A stretch of DNA of 64,000 nucleotides from CAMDPA01 sp963825625 (GTDB lineage Bacteria > Pseudomonadota > Alphaproteobacteria > Rhizobiales > Hyphomicrobiaceae): contig CAWGUF010000003.1 of the NCBI GenBank assembly GCA_963825625.1, forward strand, positions 227,864-291,863. Direction: 5' to 3'. The notes below the pieces were generated by a model. It ran no database searches. It saw nothing but the letters and a program-made list of their open reading frames with translations, and was not told the DNA's origin. Shown here piece by piece: positions 1 through 8,045 of this stretch. How positions within the stretch are numbered: position 1 is the stretch's first letter; every line of letters begins with the position of its first letter. The position numbers were made by a program, and so were the translations under genes.

Positions 1-1
1 C

Positions 2-1111
2 AGAGGCGCACGCCTGGTCATGGGCAATGCACTGGTCGGCCGGCTCTATCACGGCCTGCTGCAACGCCGTGTTCCTATTTTTCTGTCGACCGAGGTCGAG
101 GAACTGACGCTGGGCGATGGTGCGGTCACCGGCGCCCGTGTTCGCCACCTCGACAGAAGCGTCGATGTCCACGCGCGTGCCGGCGTCGTGCTGGCGACGG
201 GCGGGCTATCGAATGACCCACAGTTGCGGCGGCGCCTGCTTCCGGCCTCACTCAGTCCGGCAACGCCCATTATCGACAGCGCGACTGGCGACGGGCTGCG
301 GCTGGCATCACCGGCTGGCGGCCGTCTTGTCGAACATGGCATCAATGGTTTCTGGACACCGGTCTCACGTCGCCGTCGCGCCGATGGGTCGGTTGCGGTG
401 TTTCCGCACTTCGTGCTCGATCGCGGCAAGCCCGGCATGCTTGCGGTCGATCCTGCGGGGCAGCGCTTTGTCAATGAGGCGACATCGTATCATCTGTACG
501 GGGAGGCGCTGTTTGGTGCCCTCGAAAGGCATCCGGGCGGGACCTGCTATCAGATCTGCGATGATGTCTGCATTACCAAGTACGGCGCCGGCATCGTGCG
601 GCCATGGCGGCTCGGTCTGCGCGCGGCGTTGCGGGATGGTTATCTGCTGGCATCGGACAGCCTGGAGGGCCTTGCAGCGAAGATCGGCATTGCCGGCGAC
701 GCCTTGAGAGCCACGGTCGAACGGCACAACCGGTTTGCCGAGACCGGCAAGGATACGGAGTTTGGCAAGGGTGAGGATGCCTATCAGCGCAATCTGGGTG
801 ATTCCTCGCACGGCCCCAATCCGTGTATCGGCAGAATCGCGAAACCGCCGTTCTATGCACTCGCGATTTATCCCGGCGATATCGGGGCCAGCGCGGGCCT
901 GGCGTGTGACGGGGAAGCCCGCGTTCTGGATGCGGATGGTGCACCGATCCGTGGTCTTTATGCATGCGGCAACGACATGGCATCGATCATGGCCGGCAGC
1001 TATCCCGGTCCCGGCATCACACTCGGGCCGGCGATGACGTTCGGCTACCTGGCGGCCCGTCATGCGCACGCGGCGCTGACAGCGGTCAAGGCTATCGCTG
1101 ATCGGGAGTGA
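2..1111 (+). CDS. FAD-dependent oxidoreductase, fumarate reductase/3-ketosteroid dehydrogenase type (5' truncated)
   Basis: The frame is open from base 2, so the N-terminal FAD dinucleotide-binding motif lies before the window. The visible ~368 residues carry the second half of a fumarate reductase/succinate dehydrogenase-type flavoprotein. There is a middle FAD strand motif (AGVVLATGG), a substrate-domain core, and the C-terminal FAD-binding signature GLYACGNDMAS followed by SYPGPGITLGPAMTFGYLAA. Family members reduce or dehydrogenate C=C bonds of small acids or steroids; the substrate cannot be told here. The MmgE/PrpD gene downstream suggests an organic-acid catabolic setting. The ATG at position 20 is internal, not the start. 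Confidence 0.85.
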   Translation, partial: RGARLVMGNALVGRLYHGLLQRRVPIFLSTEVEELTLGDGAVTGARVRHLDRSVDVHARAGVVLATGGLSNDPQLRRRLLPASLSPATPIIDSATGDGLRLASPAGGRLVEHGINGFWTPVSRRRRADGSVAVFPHFVLDRGKPGMLAVDPAGQRFVNEATSYHLYGEALFGALERHPGGTCYQICDDVCITKYGAGIVRPWRLGLRAALRDGYLLASDSLEGLAAKIGIAGDALRATVERHNRFAETGKDTEFGKGEDAYQRNLGDSSHGPNPCIGRIAKPPFYALAIYPGDIGASAGLACDGEARVLDADGAPIRGLYACGNDMASIMAGSYPGPGITLGPAMTFGYLAARHAHAALTAVKAIADRE

Positions 1112-1274
1112 TTGCGACGGTTGCATCCGAAGCGTCGGGTGGGGGCGGCGGTGAGGATTGATCTGGTGGGAGGCATCGTGGATGCCGAAGGTGGTGTCCG
1201 CGTGCGGATGGCCACTGTCCGCTGGCTCTCTTGCGCACGGCCATGCGCGTTGCGCGGATAGAAAAGGAACGACA

Positions 1275-1763
1275 ATGTCCGAGCCCTCTTTGAATACGAT
1301 CTATCAGCCCGAAAGCGGTGCGCCGCAACCAGGCGACACGATCGAATGCCGCGTCATCGGCACCATCGCGACGCCTTACAAGCGGTTGGAGGATTGTCCG
1401 TCGCGGCATAACAAGCGCGATTACCTCCCCGGCACGATCAGGCTGGCGCCGGAGTACGCGCCGGGGCTCGTCGGGCTGGAGGCCGGCGGTCGTGCGCTGG
1501 TGCTTTACTGGCTCCATATGGCGCGGCGCGACATGGTGGAACTTCCTGTACGCGCCGGGGTTCGCGACACGCCAATCGGTGTCTTTTCCCTTCGTACCCC
1601 GCCGCGGCCCAACCCCATCGCTGCGGCGGTGGTCGAAATTCTGGCGATCCGCAAGGACGAACTCGATGTGGTCGGTCTCGACTGCCTGGACGGCACACCG
1701 CTGCTCGATATCAAGCGCGCAAGGTTCTACGAAGGCAGTATGGCTGCTGGCGGGCTCAGTTGA
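1275..1763 (+). CDS. trmO: tRNA (N6-threonylcarbamoyladenosine(37)-N6)-methyltransferase TrmO-like
   Basis: A 162-residue protein of the TrmO (TsaA/YaeB) family. These SAM-dependent enzymes methylate N6 of t6A at position 37 of threonine tRNA. The family core RTPPRPNPIAAAVVEI is intact near residues 107-122, followed by the usual LDCLDGTPLLDIK segment. The ATG at 1275 was chosen over the longer GTG/ATG frame upstream because an AAAAGGA ribosome-binding site lies 5-12 bases before it and family homology begins soon after. It lacks the longer C-terminal domain of E. coli TrmO, as is common in alphaproteobacteria. Confidence 0.8.
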   Translation: MSEPSLNTIYQPESGAPQPGDTIECRVIGTIATPYKRLEDCPSRHNKRDYLPGTIRLAPEYAPGLVGLEAGGRALVLYWLHMARRDMVELPVRAGVRDTPIGVFSLRTPPRPNPIAAAVVEILAIRKDELDVVGLDCLDGTPLLDIKRARFYEGSMAAGGLS

Positions 1764-1877
1764 CATGCCTGCCAGCGTCGCGTGCAGCAATGCGCAGCCG
1801 GTCTTGTTATCCAGATTCAAGTCGGACCGGGCCGGGCTGGAGGCCATACTGTCGAGCGAAACGGATAGGGGCCGGAA

Positions 1878-3284
1878 ATGAGTGTGCTGACCGAATTGGC
1901 CGAGTTCGTCCTGACGGCGGATGCCGGCAAGCTGCCGGTGGTCGAGCAGGACATTCTCTGGCGCCACGTCACGGATGTGATGTTGGCCGGACGATTGGGC
2001 GGCGGGTGCGAGACTTCGGCGTTTTCGGATCTGGAAGATCAGGATTTGGGGGGCTGGCATACGCGGATGGCGAGCAGGGCCGCCACGGTTCGCTGCACCG
2101 AGATGGATGACATCCACATCGCCACTTGCGTGACGCCGAGCTCTGTCACGGTGCCGGTGGCGATGGGGCTTGCGAATGCGCGGCTCGGGAAGGGGGCGGA
2201 CGGCAAGGGGGCGGGTGAATATCCCGTCGATCCGGGACAACTTGCCAGCGCGATCTGGGTCGGCACCGAGCTGATGGTCCGGCTCGGTAGGGCGATCGAT
2301 GGCGCCAGCGTACTGTACCAGGGCATCTGGCCGACGCGCGTTGCGGCGCCGCTCGGCGCTGCCGCCGCAGCGTGCCGGATGGTCGCCGATAGCGGCCGGA
2401 AGGGGAAGGGGAAGGGGCAGGATACGAATACGGTGCTGACGGCGCGGGCGTTGTCTTTCGCGTTGATGATGACAGCCCCCCGGATGGGGCGCATCAGCGG
2501 GCCGATGTCCGGACGCTGGATTCTGTTCATGGATGCGATCCGCAGCGGCCTGCTGGCGCGGGATGCGGCGTGGCAAGGATTTGGTGCCGATCTGGCGCTG
2601 CTCGATGGTGCGTGGCTGGAGCAGATGCTGGGCGTGCCGGTCGACATTGCGCGCCTTACCGCGGAGCTGGGGAATGGCAGCATCTATCCGGAGATGAGCC
2701 TCAAGCCCTACTGCACCTCGCGGCAGGCCTTGGCCGCGACGGAGGCCATGCGGCAATTGCTGGCAGACGGTCTCGATCCCACCACGATCACCGACGTGCG
2801 GGTCAGGGTACCTTCGGCTTATGCCGGCATGATCAGCACACCGTTCGAACCGGCTGTGGCGTCCACGAGCTACGTCAACGCGGGTGCGATGATGGCCATT
2901 GCGGCGTTTCATTCAGAGCATCTCAACGAGACCGGCCGGGAGCGCATCATCGACGATCCGCGTATCAGGGACTTGTCGCAGAAGGTCACGGTGACGGCCG
3001 ACCCGGACCTTGATCCCCTGTTTCCGCAGAAGTGGCCGGCGGTGATCGAGGTCGGGACGACGTCGGGAACGCGCGCGTGCAGCATGATCGATGTGATCGG
3101 CGATCCGGAAATGCGGTTTTCCGACAGCGACATGGAGCAGAAAGTACGGCGTGCCCTGGGCGTCGCGGGGCTGGGCGACCAGGCGGATAATTTCATGAGG
3201 CTGTGCACAGATGCCCGCTACGACGCCGGGGCGTGCGCAGGCCTCGTCAAAGCCTTCAGCAGCGGCGAGTGGGCCTTCAGCTGA
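1878..3284 (+). CDS. MmgE/PrpD family protein
   Basis: A 468-residue member of the MmgE/PrpD family, which contains 2-methylcitrate dehydratase, aconitate decarboxylase and many uncharacterised dehydratases of tricarboxylic acids. The all-helical N-terminal domain (VLTADAGKLP, repeated GAAAAACR-type helices) and the C-terminal alpha/beta domain with ITDVRVRVPSAY and a late VTVTADPDLDPLFPQKWPA strand pair match the family plan. An AGGGGCCGGAA ribosome-binding region precedes the ATG. It follows the flavoprotein and trmO on the same strand; the 114-base gap to trmO leaves an operon possible but unproven. Confidence 0.8.
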   Translation: MSVLTELAEFVLTADAGKLPVVEQDILWRHVTDVMLAGRLGGGCETSAFSDLEDQDLGGWHTRMASRAATVRCTEMDDIHIATCVTPSSVTVPVAMGLANARLGKGADGKGAGEYPVDPGQLASAIWVGTELMVRLGRAIDGASVLYQGIWPTRVAAPLGAAAAACRMVADSGRKGKGKGQDTNTVLTARALSFALMMTAPRMGRISGPMSGRWILFMDAIRSGLLARDAAWQGFGADLALLDGAWLEQMLGVPVDIARLTAELGNGSIYPEMSLKPYCTSRQALAATEAMRQLLADGLDPTTITDVRVRVPSAYAGMISTPFEPAVASTSYVNAGAMMAIAAFHSEHLNETGRERIIDDPRIRDLSQKVTVTADPDLDPLFPQKWPAVIEVGTTSGTRACSMIDVIGDPEMRFSDSDMEQKVRRALGVAGLGDQADNFMRLCTDARYDAGACAGLVKAFSSGEWAFS

Positions 3285-3443
3285 TCGGCCCGACATCCGC
3301 GCGGTGACTGTGCCGACGGAGAGCAGGTGGCATCCATCTTGTGGGTGGCGGACTGTCAAACTCGCAATTCATGCGCTGCATGCTATATTAGGTCTTGCAC
3401 CCTCGGCCTTTAACCAGGATCTGCAACCCGGGAACAGTCTGAT

Positions 3444-3830
3444 ATGGAAGCCAAACCGATACCTCGCGCCCGCCCCAAGGTGATATCTCTGACAGCGGCT
3501 GCAGTCGCGCGCGTGAAAGCCCTGAGCGCTGGCAAGTCCGATGAGTTGGGCCTCAAGATCAGCCTCAAGAAAGGTGGCTGCGCTGGAATGGAGTATCAGC
3601 TCAGCTGGGCCGACCAGGTGGCCAAGTTCGACGAGGTGGTCGAGCAGGATGGCGCGCGTGTCATCATTGACCCCTCTGCCGTGCTCTATCTGCTCGGCAC
3701 CAAGATGGACTGGAGGGAGGACAAGCTGCAGTCCCAATTCACGTTCGATAATCCAAACCAGACCAGCGCGTGCGGCTGTGGTGAGAGCGTGGAATTGAAG
3801 CCGGCGGACACGGCGATGCTCGATCGCTGA
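3444..3830 (+). CDS. A-type iron-sulfur cluster carrier (HesB/IscA/SufA family)
   Basis: A 128-residue A-type Fe-S assembly carrier. The three conserved ligand cysteines are visible: Cys46 in KKGGCAGMEY, and Cys110 and Cys112 in TSACGCGESV. The length is typical once a ~15-residue N-terminal extension is allowed for. It would hold or deliver [2Fe-2S]/[4Fe-4S] clusters to apoproteins in the cytoplasm. It stands alone, with no suf or isc genes in the window. In alphaproteobacteria a SufA/ErpA-like gene is often the last gene of a suf operon, so this may be a detached paralogue. It converges with znuC across only 46 bases. Confidence 0.9.
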   Translation: MEAKPIPRARPKVISLTAAAVARVKALSAGKSDELGLKISLKKGGCAGMEYQLSWADQVAKFDEVVEQDGARVIIDPSAVLYLLGTKMDWREDKLQSQFTFDNPNQTSACGCGESVELKPADTAMLDR

Positions 3831-3876
3831 ATTGCCTGACGCAGGATCCAGCCGGCATTCCGCAGCTGTGGCGGTA

Positions 3877-4725
3877 TTATTGTTCCGGTGCGGTAGGGCG
3901 GCCCGAAAGGTCGTGCCGGTGGTCGTGCTCGTGCTGATAGATGGCGAAGGCCCGAGCTGCCTCATGGCCGAACAGCCGTGCATACTCGGGATCCTTGGCC
4001 ACGGTGACGGGCACACCGGAGCAGCAGACGTGCTGGTTGATGCAGATAACGCGATCGCTCTTTGCCATGACGACATGGAGATCATGGCTGACGAGAAGCA
4101 CGGCGAAGCGGCGTGAATTGCGCAAGCGGCCAATGAGATCGTAGAGTTCAGCCTCGCCGGCATAGTCGACGCCACGGACAGGTTCATCCAGAACAAGAAG
4201 ACCGGGATGGCGGATCAGGGCGCGGGCCAGCACCACGCGCTGAAATTCGCCGCCCGAGAGCGACGATACCTGTCGACCTAGCGTTGCTCCCGCGCCCACT
4301 TCGTCCAGTGCGTGCTGGATGTCATCATTGCTGGCCGGCCCGCCCAGACGCAAAAAACGCTGTACGGTCATCGGGATTGCTGAATTGATGTCAAACCGCT
4401 GCGGTGCGTAGCCGATCCGTATCTCCGCGCTCCGGCGCACCGTGCCAGTATCAGGGGTGATGAGCCCGAGCAGCACGCGCACCAGGGTCGTTTTGCCGGC
4501 GCCGTTAGGCCCAATAAGCGTGACGATCTCGGCGGGGCGGATGTCAAGGTCGATGTGGTCGAGGATGACCCTGCCGTTGCGCTTCAGGCCTACGCCGCGA
4601 GCACTGAGCAGCGCGCTATGCTCGACGGGTTGTGGCGGGCGCCCATGGTCATGCGGGTGCTCACACAAGTCCGTCTCGGTGGCCGGATCGGACGAATGGG
4701 GCCGTGGCGAGGATGACCGGGTCAT
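3877..4725 (-). CDS. znuC: zinc ABC transporter ATP-binding protein ZnuC
   Basis: A 282-residue ABC ATPase energising high-affinity zinc import through ZnuB and the periplasmic ZnuA. Walker A GPNGAGKTT is at residues 72-80, the signature LSGGEFQR near 156, and Walker B LLVLDEP is followed by the H-loop SHDLH. Histidine-rich tails (HPHDHGR near the start, HEHDHRHD at the end) are typical of ZnuC. The start codon overlaps the stop of zur by four bases (ATGA), so the two genes are translationally coupled and Zur probably represses its own transporter gene. znuB and znuA are missing: znuB normally follows znuC, but the next gene is on the opposite strand. Confidence 0.92.
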   Translation of the reverse strand: MTRSSSPRPHSSDPATETDLCEHPHDHGRPPQPVEHSALLSARGVGLKRNGRVILDHIDLDIRPAEIVTLIGPNGAGKTTLVRVLLGLITPDTGTVRRSAEIRIGYAPQRFDINSAIPMTVQRFLRLGGPASNDDIQHALDEVGAGATLGRQVSSLSGGEFQRVVLARALIRHPGLLVLDEPVRGVDYAGEAELYDLIGRLRNSRRFAVLLVSHDLHVVMAKSDRVICINQHVCCSGVPVTVAKDPEYARLFGHEAARAFAIYQHEHDHRHDLSGRPTAPEQ

Positions 4726-5219
4726 TGCCGGCCATCGCGGCAGGCAGCACAGGTGCCGGAAATCTCCGCGACAGTCCGGCGCGCAAGGAAATCGGCCTGC
4801 TGCAGGCTGGACTGTAGCGCCTCAAAGACCTTGGCGCCGTCGATCTCTGCTACGCGGCCGCAACGATCGCAGGCCAGGACTACCTGGTTGTGATCGGGGG
4901 CGTGAGCCGTGTGGCAGGCGAAATAGGCGTTGCGGCTTTCAAGGCGGTGGACGAGGCCCACCTCGTGCAGCGCCTCGATCGCGCGGTAGACCGATACCGG
5001 CGCCAAGCGGGGGCCTTTGGCGGCGAGCCGCTCGAGGATCTCGTAGGCGCCCAACGCCTCGTGGGATGCAGCGATCTCCGAAAGCACGCGTTGCCGCAAT
5101 TCGGTCATCTTCATTCCTTTTGCGGTGAAGAGGCGCTCGGCACGCTGTTGCAGTGAGGACTTACACGTCCCATGATTATGGTCGGGGGCTGGAAATGCGC
5201 GGGCTTTCGGGCGCGACAT
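4722..5219 (-). CDS. zur: Fur-family zinc-responsive repressor Zur
   Basis: A Fur-family repressor of 165 residues from the ATG at 5219. A longer frame reaches 5285, but its extra residues are not family-like. It has a winged-helix N-terminal half (MTELRQRVLSEI to SVYRAIEALHEVGLVHR), then the dimer domain with the structural zinc site (ACDRCG and CAACRDG). Zur-zinc represses zinc-uptake genes when zinc is sufficient. Coupling to znuC favours Zur over Fur. The AT-rich stretch at about 5240-5262, between zur and the divergent editing gene, is a possible operator, but I see no clean palindrome there. Confidence 0.9.
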   Translation of the reverse strand: MSRPKARAFPAPDHNHGTCKSSLQQRAERLFTAKGMKMTELRQRVLSEIAASHEALGAYEILERLAAKGPRLAPVSVYRAIEALHEVGLVHRLESRNAYFACHTAHAPDHNQVVLACDRCGRVAEIDGAKVFEALQSSLQQADFLARRTVAEISGTCAACRDGRQ

Positions 5220-5341
5220 GGCTTGGCTCCGGTGCAGCTCGTCAACAATGATATAGTAGTACGCCGTCACCTGCCAGCATGGCACTGTGCGGCGCCAGGC
5301 GGCGGCGGGACCTACAGTTTATGCGTGGACGGTGAGGGGAT

Positions 5342-5833
5342 ATGGCAGCAACCCGGGAGGATCTGTTCCAGAGGTTGGGGGAACTCGGCATCGAAGCTGA
5401 TACCGTGGAGCATCCCGCTGTGTTCACGGTTGCGGAAAGTCGTGCACTGGACCGGGAGATCCCTGGGGGACATACGAAGAACCTGTTCCTGAAAGACGCC
5501 AAGGGGCGTCTGTTCCTGGTGGTTGCCCATGCGCAAACCGCTGTTGATCTTAAAAAACTACCGAAAGCAATCGGCTGCGGCAGGCTTTCGTTCGGCAAGG
5601 CTGAACTGCTGCAAGAGGTGCTGGGCGTCTCTCCCGGAGCGGTTACGGCGTTTGCTCTCATTAACGATGTTGGACGACAAGTCTCGGTGGTGTTGGATCG
5701 CGAACTTATGGCCTATCAGACGGTCAATTGCCATCCGCTGGTCAATACCGCTACCACCAGCGTTGCACGCGACGATCTTTTGCGGTTCATTCGCGCATGC
5801 GGGCACGAGCCGCAGATCCTATATCTTGGGTGA
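5342..5833 (+). CDS. prolyl-tRNA editing domain protein (YbaK/ProX type)
   Basis: A 163-residue stand-alone editing protein of the YbaK/EbsC superfamily, closest in layout to ProX/PrdX, which hydrolyses Ala-tRNA(Pro) and keeps alanine from being misread as proline. Supporting motifs are EHPAVFTVAES near the N-terminus, the catalytic-lysine segment GGHTKNLFLKD, and GVSPGAVTAFALIND followed by FHPL-like CHPLVNTATT in the second half. GGTGAGGGGATATGG places a ribosome-binding site just before the ATG. It is divergent from zur. The order ybaK-thioredoxin-LON-Trm112 suggests a conserved housekeeping block. Confidence 0.88.
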   Translation: MAATREDLFQRLGELGIEADTVEHPAVFTVAESRALDREIPGGHTKNLFLKDAKGRLFLVVAHAQTAVDLKKLPKAIGCGRLSFGKAELLQEVLGVSPGAVTAFALINDVGRQVSVVLDRELMAYQTVNCHPLVNTATTSVARDDLLRFIRACGHEPQILYLG

Positions 5834-5930
5834 CGGTGGACATGAGGGTCCCGGCGCGGTGCCTGGAGTTCCCTCGGATGCCAGCTGAGCATTCGATGCG
5901 ACCGCAGCCGCAGTTCGAAGGAGATCACAG

Positions 5931-6860
5931 ATGGATTTTGGTTTTGGCAAGCCCGGTGTGCAGGTCGGTGCCACGGGCAAGGCCGCCGCGGCTGAGCTAA
6001 TCAAGGACACCACAACCGCCAACTTCACCAAGGACGTGATCGAGGCCTCCAAGCAGGCTTTGGTGCTCGTCGACTTCTGGGCGGACTGGTGCGGTCCATG
6101 CAAGCAGCTCACGCCGTTGCTGGAGAAGGTCGTCACGAGCTATGGCGGCAAGGTGCGGCTGGTGAAGCTCAATGTGGACCAGCATCCCGCCATTCCCGGG
6201 CAGTTGCGGATCCAGTCGCTGCCCACGATCTATGCTTTCAGGGAGGGCAGGCCGCTGGACGGGTTCATGGGCGCACAGCCTGAGAGTGCGATCAGAGCCT
6301 TTATCGATCGGATCCTCGGCGAAGAAGGGGCGGCGGACCTATCAGTAGCGCTGGCTGAAGCGGATAAGGCGCTGGAAGGCGGCGATCTTCAATCGGCAGC
6401 CCAGGTTTACGCGGCGGTGCTGCAGGAAGACCAGCAGAATGTGTCCGCCCTGACCGGCCTTGCGCGTTGCTACCTGATGAGTGGAGATATTCCGCGAGCC
6501 GAGCAAACGATCGCGCTGGTGCCGCCGGACCAGCAGGATGGCGGGCCGGTAGCAAGCGTAAAGGCAGCTATCGATCTGGCCAAGCAGGCTGGTTCGGCGG
6601 ACGATCTGCAGGAGCTCGAGGGGAAGGTGAGCGCTGATCCAGGCGATCACCAGGCACGTATCGACCTTGCCAAAGCCTTGGCCGCCCATGGGGACAAGGA
6701 CAAGGCGGTAGAGCATCTGCTCGAGGCATTCCGTCGTGATCGCAATTGGAACGACCAGGCTGCACGCAAGCAGCTGCTGCAGCTGTTCGATGCCTGGGGA
6801 CCGAAGGATCCAAGCACTGTCGAAGGGCGAAGGCGGCTGTCATCGCTTTTGTTCTCCTGA
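5931..6860 (+). CDS. thioredoxin-domain chaperedoxin with TPR-like C-terminus (CnoX/YbbN type)
   Basis: A 309-residue two-part protein. The N-terminal thioredoxin fold keeps the full redox site WCGPC (residues 53-57); E. coli CnoX has lost the classical motif. The C-terminal ~180 residues form helical pairs typical of the tetratricopeptide-like half of CnoX/YbbN (GDLQSAAQVYAAVLQ, LTGLARCYLMSGD, DHQARIDLAKALAAHG). The family holds unfolded clients and protects their cysteines under oxidative stress. AAGGAGATCACAG gives a strong ribosome-binding site. It sits in a same-strand run with the LON-domain and Trm112 genes. Confidence 0.9.
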   Translation: MDFGFGKPGVQVGATGKAAAAELIKDTTTANFTKDVIEASKQALVLVDFWADWCGPCKQLTPLLEKVVTSYGGKVRLVKLNVDQHPAIPGQLRIQSLPTIYAFREGRPLDGFMGAQPESAIRAFIDRILGEEGAADLSVALAEADKALEGGDLQSAAQVYAAVLQEDQQNVSALTGLARCYLMSGDIPRAEQTIALVPPDQQDGGPVASVKAAIDLAKQAGSADDLQELEGKVSADPGDHQARIDLAKALAAHGDKDKAVEHLLEAFRRDRNWNDQAARKQLLQLFDAWGPKDPSTVEGRRRLSSLLFS

Positions 6861-6962
6861 GGACGGACCAGATCATGACGTACTGCCCGGCGGAATCGCG
6901 TCAGACTGGATGTCCTGTCGGATTTCCGTGTCATATCTGGTTCGAAGCTTGAGGAACATGAA

Positions 6963-7646
6963 GTGGCTCCTATAGATCGTTACCGCTCATTGGCAGATCT
7001 GCCGGAGCGGATCGCCGTGTTCCCACTCAGCGGCGTCATCCTGTTGCCCCGGGCGGACCTACCGCTCAATATCTTCGAGCCCAGGTATCTCGCCATGGTC
7101 GACGATGTGCTGGCAGGAAACAGGGTGATCGGCATCGTTCAGCCGGAGTTGACGGCGGGCGTACCGGAGAGCCCGGCAGGCAAGGCGGTGGGGTTGAAGC
7201 GGATTGGATGCGTAGGCAGGGTGACTGCCTATCAGGAGCTGGCCGACGGGCGGGCGCACATCACCTTATCCGGCGTGACGCGCTTCGTGGTGGAAAGCGA
7301 GGTGGAAAGCGACACTCCATACCGGATAGCTCAGGTCAGCTACGGTAAATTCGAGGACGATTTGTCGCCGGACGAGACCGCCTCGAAGATCGACAGGGAA
7401 CGGCTCTTGGAGCTGATCAAGGCCTATCTGGAGTCGCGGCAGCTGCGGGCGGACTGGGATGCGGTCGCGCGGGCTCCGCTGGAACCGCTGGTCAACGGGC
7501 TGTCGCTGATGAGCCCGTTCGGGCCGGAGGAAAAGCAGGCGCTGCTGGAGGCGGAGACGCTGGTAGAGCGGGCGGATGTGCTGCGGACTTTGGCGGAAAT
7601 GGCCATTGCCGGGGGCGGGCGCGGCGATGGCGGGCGCCTGCAATGA
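6963..7646 (+). CDS. LON peptidase substrate-binding (N-terminal) domain protein
   Basis: A 227-residue protein consisting only of the LON N-terminal substrate-binding domain (PUA-like), without ATPase or protease parts. Landmarks are AVFPLSGVILLPRADLPLNIFEPRYLAMV near the start and GCVGRVTAYQELADGRAHITLSGV in the middle. The GTG at 6963 is the start: the ATG at 6958 runs into a stop after four codons, and GAGGAAC lies five to ten bases upstream. Its cellular role is unknown, although the alphaproteobacterial order thioredoxin-LON domain-Trm112 is recurrent. Confidence 0.88.
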   Translation: MAPIDRYRSLADLPERIAVFPLSGVILLPRADLPLNIFEPRYLAMVDDVLAGNRVIGIVQPELTAGVPESPAGKAVGLKRIGCVGRVTAYQELADGRAHITLSGVTRFVVESEVESDTPYRIAQVSYGKFEDDLSPDETASKIDRERLLELIKAYLESRQLRADWDAVARAPLEPLVNGLSLMSPFGPEEKQALLEAETLVERADVLRTLAEMAIAGGGRGDGGRLQ

Positions 7647-7716
7647 CCAGCGAATCGTCGTTTCCAGCGTGACGGTTGCGTAGGCGGCGTGGGCAGATGT
7701 CAGCGGTACGGTGACG

Positions 7717-7986
7717 ATGGACGGCAAGAACGAGACTGCGGGTGAAGCATCCGGTGCCGAAACTTCGGGCGCAACCGACTCGGCGTCATCGAAGCCCACT
7801 GCATCCGGAACAAATGTGAGACTGCTTGAACTGCTTGTATGTCCGCTGACGAAATCGTCACTGGTCTACGACAAGGAGCGGCAGGAACTGGTCAGCCGTG
7901 CTGCACGACTTGCGTATCCCATCAGGGACGGCGTGCCGCTGATGACTGTGGAGGCTGCGCGCAATCTGGACGACGAAACCCGATGA
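7717..7986 (+). CDS. Trm112-family zinc-binding-like protein
   Basis: A short Trm112 (UPF0434) family protein, 89 residues from the ATG at 7717; a GTG at 7711 would add two residues. The family core is clear: LLELLVCPLTKSSLVYDKE, then RLAYPIRDGVPLMTVEAAR. Only the first cysteine of the eukaryotic zinc site (VCP) is present, as in many bacterial members. Trm112 proteins activate methyltransferases; the bacterial partner is not identifiable here. The N-terminal ~30 residues are a low-complexity Ser/Thr/Glu/Ala extension. Confidence 0.85.
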   Translation: MDGKNETAGEASGAETSGATDSASSKPTASGTNVRLLELLVCPLTKSSLVYDKERQELVSRAARLAYPIRDGVPLMTVEAARNLDDETR

Positions 7987-8045
7987 GGCGGCGAGGTTTG
8001 AGCCCGCCGCCGTCTAAGGGATTGCAGCGCCGGCTGGGATGCAGG

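Noticed and set aside
1092..2912. 606-codon minus-strand ORF
   Set aside because: It is antisense to trmO and MmgE/PrpD, Arg/His/Pro-rich and without family motifs: a shadow of high-GC codon use.
5240..5262. Zur box
   Set aside because: The stretch is AT-rich and well placed, but no clear inverted repeat matching a known alphaproteobacterial Zur site could be read.
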